64,000 nucleotides of DNA from Bathynomus jamesi (taxonomy: Eukaryota; Arthropoda; Malacostraca; Isopoda; Cirolanidae). The stretch spans positions 633,501-697,500 of the forward strand of contig JAJOZX010000937.1 in the NCBI GenBank assembly GCA_023014485.1, given 5' to 3'. The notes beneath the pieces were generated by a model that worked only from the letters and a program-made list of their open reading frames with translations, did no database searches and had not been told where the DNA came from. Each line of letters begins with the position of its first letter. Within the stretch, counting starts at the first letter, position 1. Positions 45,136-56,370 of the stretch are shown here, piece by piece. The translations under genes and the position numbers were made by a program.

Positions 45136-46519
45136 AGGGGTTCCAAAAAACCTTAGCCACCCCTCCATTTGCAGCTTACATGTTTACTTATATCGAAATA
45201 GTTTTTAGTGATTATAAAAATATATAAAATTCTTTATTTATTGCAGGTATTAAAATTACTCTAGCTGATAAAGTGATAATATAATGGCTTCTCAATTAAT
45301 TGGTGATTCGGAGAGGCAACGTGTGATAGATCGCATACGAGCAATAACATTTCGGGAAGCTCGTGATGCTGGAGCCACCTTTATAACACGTTCATGGGTT
45401 GCCAAAAAGTTGCGAAGAAGTGAGGACTTCGTCAAAAGAAATTGGAATAAAACTTTGGATGAATGTGAAATGGATACAACCAAATCTGGGCGCCCAAATT
45501 TGCCACTCTCTCAGGAAACAAAGGACATCATTGAAAGCGGTACGCGTAAGCGGAAAAACAGCTGTGCTAAACTTTCTAGAGAGATCGAAGTGTTGAGAGG
45601 AAAGATCGTTAGTGGTGAGATCATTCGACTGTACCGTCATAGGCAAGGTTTAAAGCCTTGGCATGAACTTCCAAAGCCAAGAAAAACTCAACTTAACATC
45701 GATGACAGAATGTGGTTTGCCCATTATCTTGAAGATTGGGATGTGGATGATTTCATGCATTTAGCTGTCTCCGATGAATTTTTTGTTTACGTAACACGTC
45801 GGCCTAACTACCAAAATGATCGAGTGTGGGCCACAACACCAGATGAAATCGATGACAATGAACATTATCGCGAATTATTAAAAAGTCCAGACTGTGTTGG
45901 TGTGTTTGTTTTGTTCACTGCAAAGAAGCTCATGTGGGTGCTGAAGCCAAATGGTATGGTCAGAGTTGGGATGGACAGTATTTTCGTGATATTATTCTAT
46001 CCCAGCATGTCATTCCTTTTCTAAGAAACCCAAACAATATTATGGATGTCGATCAGGTCACACTTTTGCACGATAAGGCCCCCTGCTTTAAGGCATTCGT
46101 CACTCAACAGTTGTTGCAGAACCAAACCATGAGATTGATTTCTTTGGAAATGAAGAATGGCCAGGAAATTCTCTTGACCTGAACGCCTGTGAACACATTG
46201 GATCAGTTATAAAGGACAAGGTTGAATGTCTCTCGTTTCAAGAACCTGCAGCAAATCGATTTTCGAAGGATACAATGACGCAACACATTGAAACTGTTTT
46301 AGCAAATTTGCGTAACGATCAAGATCTATTCACGTCACTTTTGGCAAGCTACCCAAAGCGAATTCAGGCTGTCTTGGAAGCCAATGGCGGGAACACCAAG
46401 TTTTAATTGTTTCTCATTAAATGCAGGATTAAATTCTCTTTTGTAAGGTATGTTTAGTTTTACTGTACCTCTAATGGTTTAGGCCATGGGCTGGGGGTCT
46501 AAGGTTTATTGGAGCCCCG
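45136..46519 (+). mobile_element. Tc1-like DNA transposon, 1.38 kb
   Basis: The ends are AGGGGTTCCAAAAAACCTTAG and, in complement, CGGGGCTCCAATAAACCTTAG, flanked by TA (45,134-45,135 and 46,520-46,521). It is inserted in the LINE RT, whose frame rejoins across the TA. Length fits Tc1/mariner elements. Confidence 0.9.
45284..46405 (+). pseudogene. Tc1-like transposase (nearly complete, frameshifted)
   Basis: From ATG 45,284 the first 220 codons are open, with an HTH region (FITRSWVAKKLRRSEDFVKRNW) and the first catalytic Asp in AVSDEFFVYV, followed by RPNYQNDRVWA. A frameshift near 45,935 leads to GQSWDGQYFRDIILSQHVIPFL and the second Asp in VTLLHDKAPC. A second frameshift near 46,120 leads to the third catalytic region, SLDLNACEHIGSVIKDKVE, and the stop at about 46,405. 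Two frameshifts disable it. Confidence 0.88.
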
Positions 46520-47296
46520 TACACAGACTTTGCCAAAGTGTTCGACAAGTGTGAACATAGAATCATAATACATAAACTGAAATGTATGGGAATAACAGGA
46601 AAAGTAGGGAAATAGATATACAATTTCCTTAGTGAGCGGCGGCAAGTCGTTACAGTACAAGGAGTATCTTTATCAGAATCAGAGGTCCTCAGTTCAGTAC
46701 AACAAGGAACAGTATTAGCTCCACTACTCTTCATAATCATGCTAACTGACATAGATGAGGACGTTACCAGAGACAGCACAGTTACATCCTTTGCCGATGA
46801 CATAGAGATCAGTAGAAAAATAAGAAACCCAGAGGATATAGGATCTCTACAAACAGACAAACAGAATCTACAAGTGGACGGAAGACAACAACATGAAGTT
46901 TAACACTGAGAAATTTCAGCTGTTACGGTACGGAAAAGGAGAAGACCTAAAATCCATGGAATATTATACCCGAAATGGACAGGAAATTCAGAGAAATTCT
47001 AGAGCAAAAAATTTAGGGATTGTAATGGCTGATGATGCGAAATTTGAAACAAAATAAGATAGCAGTAAACAGAGCAAAGAGAATAACTGGGTAGATACTG
47101 AGAACCTTTAAACGAAGCGATAGGAATATGATGACTCCTCTACTGAAAACAGTGATCATACCCAAATTGGAATACTGCTCAGTCCTAACATCCCCATATA
47201 AAAAAGAAGACATTAGACAGCGAGAAGGGATCCAGAGGGGCTTCATAGCCAAGATCAAAGGGTGCAAAGAAGTAAATTATTTACACTTGGAAAATA

Positions 47297-48219
47297 ATGG
47301 GGAAACTAGTCCCTAATGTCTAATACTTGTGTTCCAAAGCATATTTTCTTCTCTTTATTTCCATTCCTTAAAAGTGGCTTTTTTGCTGCAACACGTCCTT
47401 TAAGACCTACTGAGTTAAGCTTCCTTCATCCAGTAGAGCGATCAACTGAGACACCTGTTGTTTTTTCGAGATCTGCGGGAAGTGAAGTGCTGGATTTGCG
47501 TCTGTCTCGAAGAGAAGTAATCTTTATTGTAGATCAGATGGAGAAAGCTTAGAGGGCCTCCCTGATCTAGGACGATCAGCTGGGGTCCCATTTGATCTGT
47601 GACGAGTCAAGATTTTTTTTTATACCAGTTTTGGAAACACCTGTAGATTCACTTATTTTTCTTTGACTTAGTCCCTCACTTAGGGTTGCCAACTCCATGA
47701 AGTTTGAAAAAAAGGACAAGAACATCAATTCCAATATACTGTCTACAAGGTTAGGGAAAGAAGTAAAATTTTATTTATAATTTATTACAATTTATACTGC
47801 ATGCTTTTTTATTGCATATTTTCTTAAAGTAAATATTTTTATTGATATACAGACATTGACCCATTGAGTCATGCATTGACAAAATTTATGGTAACAATAT
47901 TTATTTTTAAATTTATACTTTTCCGCTACACGGAACGTTAACATTTAAGTGAAGAAATAAATTTATAAAATGTTACTCGACTTAAGACTTTATAATTATT
48001 TCCTTTTAAACAAAAGTTTTGTTATAAAACTGTTGTTTGGAACAAGATTGTTATCAGAAAAGGACAAATGGCGTCCTTTCCGAACTCAAGAAAGGACAAG
48101 GACAAAAATCTATAAAAAAGGACTGTCCTTTTCAAAAAAGGACGGTTGGCAACCCTACCCTCACCATGCAAATGTATTATTTTATATCTAATCTCATCAG
48201 AAATTGTACTTTTTGTCAT
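47297..48219 (-). pseudogene. Tc1-like transposase N-terminal remnant, split by a MITE
   Basis: From 48,219 downward: MTKSTISDEIRYKIIHLHGEG. After the MITE come LSQRKISESTGVSKTGIKKNL, then DRPRSGRPSKLSPSD, SLRDRRKSSTSLPADL and GLKGRVAAKKPLLR in broken frames. That is the paired HTH domain and GRPR-like AT-hook of a Tc1 transposase. The catalytic domain is absent, as the sequence runs into the LINE end at about 47,300. Confidence 0.85.
47681..48157. mobile_element. hAT-type MITE, 477 bp
   Basis: Terminal TAGGGTTGCCAAC and its complement GTTGGCAACCCTA, flanked by CCCTCACT and CCCTCACC (8 bp, one mismatch). AAAAAAGGAC repeats lie inside both ends. Its TIR resembles that of the autonomous-type hAT at 51,197-53,792 (CAGGGTTGCCAGA). 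Confidence 0.9.
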
Positions 48220-48640
48220 TTCTTAAACCTGTGAAGGAAAAAAACAACATGAATTAGGATTATAATGAGAAACGTTTTGGATAAATTTGTTTTTCAGAAT
48301 TTAAGTGAATATGTAAAAAATTTTAATTGTAAATATAGATATAACAATAGCTTAGGAGCATTTACTGCATATCCATCATCAATAGTTAGCTAGATCTTTA
48401 AACACGTGCGTTATAAGTAATATAAAGAATCAACCCTCAAGTCCAATTTATGCAGACTAGAGGATCATCCAGCTAATATAACTTTATACAATTAAATAAT
48501 AACTTAGTTATACGTTAATATGAACCAGAGGTTCTAGTTAATATGTATTTTAGTATCGAAACCAATTTTCATACGACAGATTAAATTATCTAATAGAATA
48601 GTTATCAGATCGACAGTGGTCTCTGACTTTTGCACGGTAC

Positions 48641-48725
<85 letters not shown>

Positions 48726-48734
48726 TGTATAAAT

Positions 48735-48768
<34 letters not shown>

Positions 48769-48966
48769 ATGCAAATAACTGCAATGACCGCGCAGTATAT
48801 AAATGAATAGAAACGACATAAGTATTAAGGAACGTTTCTGCACACGAGGAGGAGAGATAACGAAATAAATTATAATAAATTATAAAATAGAACTAATTCA
48901 TCGTGAATTATAGTAAATGTTCTGCGCAACTAACGGTAGATAGATAGATGTAATACTTACTTATTT
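48220..48966. repeat. No gene; (TA)n tract and diverged relic of the tRNA-palindrome edge
   Basis: A long TA run spans 48,648-48,770. Just after it, AACTGCAATGACCGCGCAGTAT and ACGAGGAGGAGAGATAACGAAA echo the outer arm of the palindrome at 39,290-39,380 (AACTGCAAACACGCAGTAT ... GAGAACGAAA), without the tRNA-like part. The rest is AT-rich without motifs. Confidence 0.6.
48648..48770. repeat. Long (TA)n microsatellite
   Basis: Over 100 bp of TA dinucleotides with one short interruption near 48,724-48,736. It lies where the left end of the ZMYM1-like hAT should be. Confidence 0.95.
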
Positions 48967-51061
48967 ACGAAAAACGAAATTCATGCGATGCTCTTTCTTA
49001 CTGCAGAACTTGTCAATCACCTTGGTGTTAAAAGCCTCAATGTTTGAAATAAACTTTTTTTCTCTGGAGAGCATTGCCAGAGCATTAAGACGATCCTGGG
49101 ACAGAGTATTTCTTAGGAGTTTTTATTCTTTTTAGAGAGGAGAAACATCTTTCGGGTTCTGCTGTTGTCATTGGCGTGGTGATGACAATTTTAAGAAGTT
49201 TTGTTACTTCAGAGAATGTACTCTGTAAATTGTTTTTGAATATAAGTTTCAAAAGAGGAACTGCGCCATCAATTTTTCTGAAATCGGTTCTTTCATGTAA
49301 AACGCTAAGCTCTGTTTTCAGTCTCCTTTTCTCCAGCATTCTATAACTTTGAACTGCAATTTCAAGTTCATTTTCCGGAAAATGTTTTGCAAATTCTTGA
49401 AAGTTAACAGAATTCAACAACTTTGCTGCCTCTAGATGATCCAAGGATTGAAAACGATGATGAGCCTCCTGTACAATTCGATCACATACTTCTTTGGCAT
49501 CGGCGCTTCGGCACGACTGTTTGGGTCGTTTATTGCCAGATGACACGCATGTAGTCGCAATTTCACTGTCAATGATGTCTATTGAATCTCTCACTTCATT
49601 GATTGCCAAAATAAAATGGGATACGGCACTTCTTATTTTTACAGCCTCAGACAATCTTGCTTGCAATTGGTTATACAAACTGTCTACATGTGGCATTATT
49701 CTGTGAAAAAATGAAAGCCAGAAAAGGAATTGTGCATCTTCCAAATAATGACGGAGTCCACGAGCTTCTTGAACTGTCCTGGTGGATAATGACGTCTGCA
49801 AATCCAACAAACACTCAACCAAACTGTCCTTGTGTTCATACACCACACTGACGGTTCGCGATTTAAAGTTCCACCTGGTTGCAGAACCACTGGGAATCCT
49901 TCGTGCTACAACTGCATCTAGTGCAGACAACCGTTGTGGTGACCTTGAAAAGAAAGCAGGAAAAGCTGACAGGTAACAGAAGAATACCCTAGCTGCATGA
50001 TTTTGCGAAGCAGCTTTTTCCATTACCAAATTTAATTGATGAGCATAACAGTGGATCTATTGTGCAGTGGGAAAAATAGCCTTTATTTTTGCTTGAACTC
50101 CACCTCTTTCGCCACTCATTACAGCCGCACCGTCATAAGTCTGAGCAATTATTTTGCTTGGTTGATCTTTAAAAATCTCATTTATTGTATTCAAAATACA
50201 AACAGAAATTGCGTCTGCACTTTGACCTTCCGGGTTGAAAAATCCCCAAAATCTTTCAGTAGACACGCCATTGATTACATAACGAAATACTATTGCCAAC
50301 TGTGAATGTTCAGAAATGTCTGTAGTTTCATCCGCCATTAAAGCGACAAAATCAGCTTTCATTTCTTCGATTATCTTTTCACGGCAAACTTCCGACATAC
50401 TGTACAATCTAGCAGTTCATTCTGGATGGTTTTAGAAGTTCCCTTGAAAACATGATTCGATTCTGTGTGTTCTTTTACCGCACTATCTAAACTACTAACA
50501 AAATCAACGAGTCCCAAGAAAATACCCGGATTTTCAGATGTTTCACTCTCATCATGTCCTCTTAAGGCAAGTTCAAAGGCACCACAAAACTTAATGCAGT
50601 CAATTATCTTTGATAATATATATCTGTTCTTTTCTACTTCTTGATTGTGTTTTTTGATGGCGTCATGGTAGGCCCGACTTAACTGTGTTGCAATATTCAC
50701 ACTACCGAGAACACTAAGATCCAACACATTGTTTATATGTTTCTTGTTTTCATTATGCTTTCTAATCAGTGCTTTAAGATGGCCAAGATCTTTCACTCCC
50801 ATGTTACTGAATGAATCAGTTATCAAAAAGAAGGCATGGAAAGCAGAAAAGAGCATCCCGAACATCACAACCACAAATCCAACTATAATCATTATAAATC
50901 TTTCTGTGAAATTGTCTTAAATATTCTCGATTGTTGCTTCCCTTGACTTTCTGACTTAAATTTAAATCGGGAGTTGGCCTACCTAACTGTTTTATTTGAG
51001 CTTTTTCATTTAATGTTCTAGATGAAAAAGGTACTTTTAATAAATTGTCCACTGAATTCAT
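48967..51061 (-). pseudogene. ZMYM1-like hAT transposase, nearly full length, frameshifted
   Basis: From 51,061 downward: a TTF-type zinc finger (YSWICGCDVRDALFCFPCLLF), a GVKDLGHLKALIRKHNENKKH linker, then the first catalytic Asp in FVALMADETTDISE. Next come AQTYDGAAVMSGERGGVQA with the second Asp, a long helical insertion domain, and the dimerisation block ITTPMTTAEPERCFSSLKRIKT with the catalytic Glu. The sense ends near 48,967. Three open frames cover it with breaks near 50,390, 50,040 and 49,100. The element's right end is probably at 54,082 (complement CAGTGGCGGCCGC), beyond a nested hAT; its left end was not found. Confidence 0.88.
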
Positions 51062-51196
51062 ATTTGTATAAAAATTAATAATTTATATACAACACTTGGG
51101 TAAACAAAAACACATACACACGCATAAAAAGTTTAAAAATCAAACGCAATCGATCGAGCGTCCATCACATTGACAAGTGCTGCAGCGACTGGTAGC

Positions 51197-53792
51197 CAGG
51201 GTTGCCAGATGCAAACCTAAGTGATAAGCCAAACTATGCACGAAAAAAAGCCAAAAAAAAGCCAAATAATTTTAAGTATAGATCACATACTCACATTACA
51301 TGAAAAGCTCCAGATCCTCTTCAGCAGTGTCCTCCACATTAGAACAAGTAGCCTCGACACCATATACTTTATCGGATACAAAATCTTTTAGCATTTTTTG
51401 CGATGGAGTAAAGTCTTTACAACATTTGTTCGTTAGCAATAGTTCTGCTCTAATTCTCACAATAGCATCAAGGAGTTTGAGTTGCACTCTATTTCTCGCT
51501 TTTGTTTTGACTGATGATACAAGCGAGAACATCCTTTCAACTACAGCACTGCTAACTGGTGTTATTAAACATGTTAGGGCAAAGGTGGCAAGCTCCTTAA
51601 ACGCTTTATGTTGAAGCACACAAATCCAAATTTTTCAGTGTCTGTAGGAATTCCATCTTTCTTAAATGGAGCTTCTTCTTTCCAATCAACGAATAGTATT
51701 TTTCTGTACTGTTCCTCAATAATGCTAATATTGTCTCCAGTAATGTTTAAAAACGATAGCTCTGAAAATGAGGGTCTCGAAACTTGATTTAAAACTATTG
51801 AAGGGTTTAAGTTTGCCAGACCTTTAAATATGTCTGTTGCCGAAGGAAGTCTACAATTAATTTGGCTGAAAGCTTCCTCTAGCATAGTCAGACATCTTTC
51901 TTTGACATATTTTATTTCAATCAGAGATTCATTTGTGTTACGATTCTGCAAGAAGTTGCTGCATTCTGTTAGGAACTTGATACCAAAATCAACATTGTCA
52001 ACATGTCTTTTTTGTCTAGCAATGTCATGCAGCCTGTTGTGAAGACTCTTGTAATGCAAGTGTAATTCTTGGTGAAGTTCATGCGCGTCAGCTTTGGTTT
52101 GCTGGAAACGACTGTTCAATCTTTCAAATTCCTGCACAATGGGGGTTACAAATTCAAAGAACAAGTAATTTTTTTGATCTAACAACATTTCCTTTATCAT
52201 TCTTGCTTTGAATCTTGCATCAAACCTTAATTTGTCTAATTCGGTAACAGTAAAATAAGCCTTCAGCTCTTCCCAATTCACCAAAATATTAAACATGACT
52301 TTTCCACGCACTAGCCATCGAGTTGATGAAAGTTTTTCAAAGGGAAGAGGAACAGTTCTTGTCGGTTCAAACTCTGTAACTGTATTCATTACTTTAAATA
52401 ACTCCTTGTATCTGTCTCTTCTCACTTCACTGTGTCGGAACCATTGGGGAATTTCAGAGAGCATAAATCCTATATTTGATGGCAGTTTCGACACAGCATG
52501 CTGAATGCATAGTGCCAACGAATGACAAATGCATCTTAGCTGCACACATGAAGGAGACACGTCTTTCAGCCTAGACCACACGGAGTTGTTGCACCCCACC
52601 ATGTTCGAAGCACCATCTGATGCAAACCCAATACAATTTGAAAGAGTCTGACCACATCTTTTAATTTCTTCATCTATCAAATTGAATAAGTTTTCGCCAG
52701 TTGCTTCTTGAACAGAAATTAAGCTTAAAAATCCAGTAGAAATTTCATTTTTCTGATCACTTAGAAAACGTATCAGAATGCATAAGTGTTTTTGAGTGGA
52801 AATGTCTGTAGATTCATCAACGATGATTGCATATTTTTTATTTTTCAAATCTTCAATGAGATCAGCTTTTAGAGCAGGGGAAATGACGTTTTTATTAAAC
52901 ATGAACATTTAGTTCTCTGCATCCTTATGTGCGCAAGCGTACTGCCCTCTCCATGTGCTCTTATTATTTCACTCAGATGGTCAACTGTACGGATTGCACA
53001 ATGGCAGGCCATACTGACAGCTATTGTAACTCGGCAGCTTTAACTTTATCATTATTTTGGATTGGAGCACGCGTCACAGTCACGTTGAGCTGTGTCTGGC
53101 CTTTAGATGGAGCTTTTGCACGGTGCTTCTCTGTTTTTTCGTGATTTGAGAGGTTACTCATTCGTGGAGCAATATTGCAATGACAAAGTTTGCAATAAGC
53201 TGAATCTGAGCCATCAACAGACTTTTTCACCCAAACAAACGTTTCTTCCCACTTACTATTGTATTTACGGCTGCTGTCGTACGATAGCTTCCACTTCTTT
53301 GATGACATGGTTGTAGAACAAAAACAAAATTTACATAAACTAGAACTTTAACTAAACTGGTTCACTCGAATGAGAGCCAAATTTTACCGCCTACACACGC
53401 ACGACGCACAGTACCGATCCGCACCGATGCTAAGTGTTGACTGCTTTCCCGCACGCGCCCCGCGTCCCGGCATCCGTTCCGTTTGAACAAGTATTAAACG
53501 TGTATGAATCTCGAATGTAACGCCACGGACAAGACTAGATTCACTATACACGTTTGGTACAAGGAAAAAAACACGTGCTAAAAGAGGCTAAACAGTATAA
53601 CTGATATAAAGGCAAAAATAAAAAAAGATCCTGGAAAAAAGCCCAAAATCAAACTGATACTATAAAACCAAGCAAGTTGAAAAAAGCCAATAAAAAGCCA
53701 AAAAAGCCAAATTGATATTATAAAGCCAAGCAAGTTGAAAAAAAGCCAAATTTATGGAATTTGGCCTTAAAAAAGCCAATATGACAACCCTG
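51197..53792 (-). mobile_element. hAT transposon, 2.6 kb, nearly complete
   Basis: The ends are CAGGGTTGCCAGAT and its imperfect complement (ATATGACAACCCTG). Perfect 8-bp direct repeats CTGGTAGC lie at 51,189-51,196 and 53,793-53,800. AAAAAGCCAAA motifs are repeated inside both ends. It is inserted in the 5' flank of the ZMYM1-like hAT. Confidence 0.95.
51296..53308 (-). pseudogene. hAT transposase (BED-finger type), nearly complete
   Basis: From ATG 53,308 an N-terminal frame carries a zinc finger: AYCKLCHCNIAPRMSNLSNHEKTEKH, a C-X2-C...H-X4-H pattern. After a frame break (about 52,910-53,020) a 444-codon frame holds the first Asp in AIIVDESTDIST, the second in GFASDGASNMVG with CICHSLALC, and SSTRWLVRG. 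A last frame (51,296-51,619) has ITPVSSAVVERMFSLVSS with the catalytic Glu and dimerisation region. Only about two lesions separate it from a complete protein, so it is among the youngest elements here. Confidence 0.9.
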
Positions 53793-53800
53793 CTGGTAGC

Positions 53801-54099
53801 ACATTCACGCCTTGTCCGAAACTGGACCGAAAGACACGTCTGCGCATGCGCTTTGTCTGATTTCACTCGATTTGGGTACTATACGATGACAGCACATTAC
53901 GAAAATAGAAATGCAGGGAATGCGCAGTTAATTCGTTTTTTCGTAAATCGGAAAACAATTTAGATCAAATTGGAAATTACAGAAGATATTAAGTAATTTT
54001 ATTGATTTATTATTTAGCTATTTATGTATTTTAAAAACTGATGTGCTGTAGCACGTAAGCACATAATGAGCGGCCGCCACTGTGTGTGTATATATATAT
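53801..54099. other. Remainder of the ZMYM1-like hAT 5' region and its terminus
   Basis: The sequence between the nested hAT and the CAGTGGCGG-type terminus (complement, ending at 54,082). It would be the upstream region of the minus-strand ZMYM1-like gene. No coding seen. Confidence 0.5.
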
Positions 54100-54498
54100 A
54101 TAACTTTCGGAAAATTTATGCTTAAACCGAGTAGGACTAGTTTAAACTTAATCTACCGTAAAAAACGACATTACTTGTGGGATGACCTTATACCTTCCAT
54201 TATATATATATATATATTCCCCGCAAGGGGGTTCTAAGCTCGTGCTCTTGAGTGTTCTTTGTGCTCGTTTGTACGTGCTTGTTCCTGGAGGTTTCATGTG
54301 CGCCCTCCCGGCCCTAGCACCCAAGGATGATGGGGCTCGACCCTGCAGTCCTTGTCATCCTTGGTCTTTTTCCACTTCGACTGTCCCCTCCACCCTTTCT
54401 TTTTCCTCTGTCTTTCCTCTCACTTTTTCTTTGTTTTTCCGCCGAGATATGCCCTTTTAAATAGAGGCGAATCGGTTCTTCCCAAACTTTAAAAAAAA

Positions 54499-54544
<46 letters not shown>

Positions 54545-54547
<3 letters not shown>

Positions 54548-55446
54548 GGCGTCCCAAAAAAATGTATACACACTTTAACAGCTGATAGCTCAATTGATGT
54601 TTCTTTCTTTCCAAGTTAAACCCATTAGAATTAATAATGGCAGTCAGACTAAGCTTTGAACAAAGGAAATTCATTCTAAAATGCTACTGGAAGTGTGAAA
54701 ACGCAGTTGAAGTGCAAAGACAGTTTAGGAGGGAGTTTCAAACAGATCCACCAACGCGACTTACCATCACTCGAATTAGAGATAAGTTTGAAGCCGATGG
54801 AACTGTTCAGAATGTCCACAAGAAGCGTTCCGGAAGACCACGGACATCGACAAGCCCCACAAAGCAAGAAAGAGTTGGAAACGTATCACCGAAGTCCAAG
54901 AAAATCTGTGCGGCAAGCGAGTCGTGAGGTAGGAATTTCAGAATCGTCTGTCCAACGCATTTTGAAGCACTGTCAATGGAAAAGTTACATTCCAAGATTA
55001 GTCCATGCTATTAATGAAGATGATCCGGACCGAAGAGTGGAGTATTGCGAGTGGTACTTGGCACGATGTGGATGTGGATTGGACGAAGGGGTTTCGTAGA
55101 ATACCCTCCGCGTTCACCAGACCTCACACCACTAGACTTTTTTTTATGGGGATACTTAAAAGACAAAGTCTACGCTATAAAACCTGCAACAGTCGCTGAA
55201 TTGAGAGCAGCCATTGAACGAGAATGCACACAAATACCAAACGAAATGTTTCGTGATGTTTGCGATTCCATTGCTTCGCGTTATCAGCAGTGCCTGGACC
55301 AGAACGGACGTCAGTTTGAAAACAGGCGTTGACAAAACAATTAAATAATGTCTGTAGATTCTATTACATTTTGAAAATGAAATGTATTTTAATAAACACT
55401 GCCTTTATAATTATTTAAAGTGTATACATTTTTTTGGGACGCCCTG
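54545..55446 (+). mobile_element. Non-autonomous mariner-like element, 902 bp
   Basis: Its ends are CAGGGCGTCCCAAAAAAATGTATACAC and the exact complement, flanked by TA. The transposase gene has a large internal deletion, so the element cannot mobilise itself. Confidence 0.93.
54637..55332 (+). pseudogene. DUF4817-type mariner transposase, internally deleted
   Basis: The N-terminal part from ATG 54,637 has [27 protein letters not shown] and [10 protein letters not shown] frameshift leads to [26 protein letters not shown]. Near 55,090 the sense jumps directly to PRSPDLTPLDFFLWGYLKDKVY, carrying the third catalytic region, and ends at 55,332. The first two catalytic aspartates lie in the missing middle. 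The domain order is otherwise as in the family. Confidence 0.87.
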
Positions 55447-55908
55447 TATATATATATATATTTTTTTTTTTTAAGTTCGGGAAGAACCGATTCGCCTCTA
55501 TTTAAAAGGGCATATCTCAGCGGAAAAACAAAGAAAAAGTGAGAGGAAAGACAGAGGAAAAAGAAAGGGTGGAGGGGACAGTCGAAGTGGAAAAAGACCA
55601 AGGATGACAAGGACTGCAGGGTCGAGCCCCATCATCCTTGGGTGCTAGGGCCGGGAGGGCGCACGTGAAACCTCCAGGAACAAGCACGTACAAACGAGCA
55701 CAAAGAGCACTCAAGAGCACGAGCTTAGAACCCCCTTGCGGGATATATATATATATATAATGGAAGGTATAAGGTCATCCCACAAGTAATGTCGTTTTTT
55801 ACGATAGATTAAGTTTAAACTAGTCCTACTCGGTTTAAGCATAAATTTTCCGAAAGTTATATCTAAGAGGAGAATAAAAACCCACTCTAATAGACAGAGT
55901 TTATTTCC

Positions 55909-55950
55909 ACGACAGTTTCGACGCCCACTGGCATCCTCCTCGGGTGGATA
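55909..55950 (-). ncRNA. Hammerhead-like motif, PLE4 left arm
   Basis: The complement has CCGAGGA in the position of CUGANGA (one change), a 6-bp stem GATGCC-AGTG-GGCGTC, then GAAAC. It matches the right-arm copy at 58,505-58,540. Confidence 0.45.
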
Positions 55951-56370
55951 CAGAAACACGAATGAACCAAAACAAGAGGGAAAAACAGTCCAGGGACCGA
56001 CCGTTAAGAAATTCGCACCTAGGTTAGATCCCATTCTCCCGACACCGGAAGGGCATTTTCATTAAGTACATTCGCGCAAATTTTTAAAACTATCTTCCTG
56101 TTCTAAACATACAGATTCTATTATTTTTTTTTTTTTTTTTACATTTATTATTAAATTTATTACATTTAATATTGCATAATTATTTATTACAGAAATTATA
56201 AATTTATTATTACATTGGTTATTACATTATTGTTTATTATACAGAACTTATAAACCGAAAAACGAATGAAAAAAGCCGATTAGGAAACAATCCAGAGACT
56301 ATTGAGAAATTCGCACCTAGGTTAGATACCGTTCTCTCGACACTGGAAGGGCATTTTATTACAGGGTCCG

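Larger units (their letters stand above)
40375..47315 (+). mobile_element. CR1-like LINE interrupted by two DNA transposons
   Basis: The LINE coding sense is traceable from about 40,375 to 40,409, then 43,600-45,135, then 46,520-47,315. At both breaks the reading resumes across the inserted element's target duplication: CTCAAACAG for the HPEN-type element and TA for the Tc1-like element. The 5' end is unclear and no 3' tail was identified. Confidence 0.82.
43600..47315 (+). pseudogene. CR1-like LINE endonuclease/reverse transcriptase, broken
   Basis: The endonuclease region reads VIIYRSPNTP, GDFNL and CLDLVFTNNSNLMD with DHNIIK. RT blocks follow: YRPVSLTSHL, QHGFRSGRSC, NYDV at the Tc1 insertion, then TDFAKVFDKCEHRIIIHKLK, SSVQQGTVLAPLLFIIML and the catalytic SFADDIEISR. 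The end has VIIPKLEYCSVLTSPYK and IQRGFIAKIKG. Many frameshifts. This type of EN-RT belongs to the CR1/Jockey group. Confidence 0.85.
54100..55862. repeat. Palindrome: inverted duplication of a mariner 5' end plus its flank
   Basis: The arms 54,100-54,544 and 55,447-55,862 are inverted copies about 420-445 bp long. The right arm contains the 5' terminus of the mariner starting at 55,770 and the sequence left of it, and the left arm mirrors both. The apex was a poly-A/(TA)n hairpin into whose TA a separate mariner-like element (54,545-55,446) inserted. The arms differ at many single bases. Confidence 0.88.

Noticed and set aside
48605..48640. CAGTGGTCTCTGAC as the missing left terminus of the ZMYM1-like hAT
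   Set aside because: It shares only CAGTGG with the right terminus (CAGTGGCGGCCGC), and no matching 8-bp duplication with TGTGTGTA was seen.
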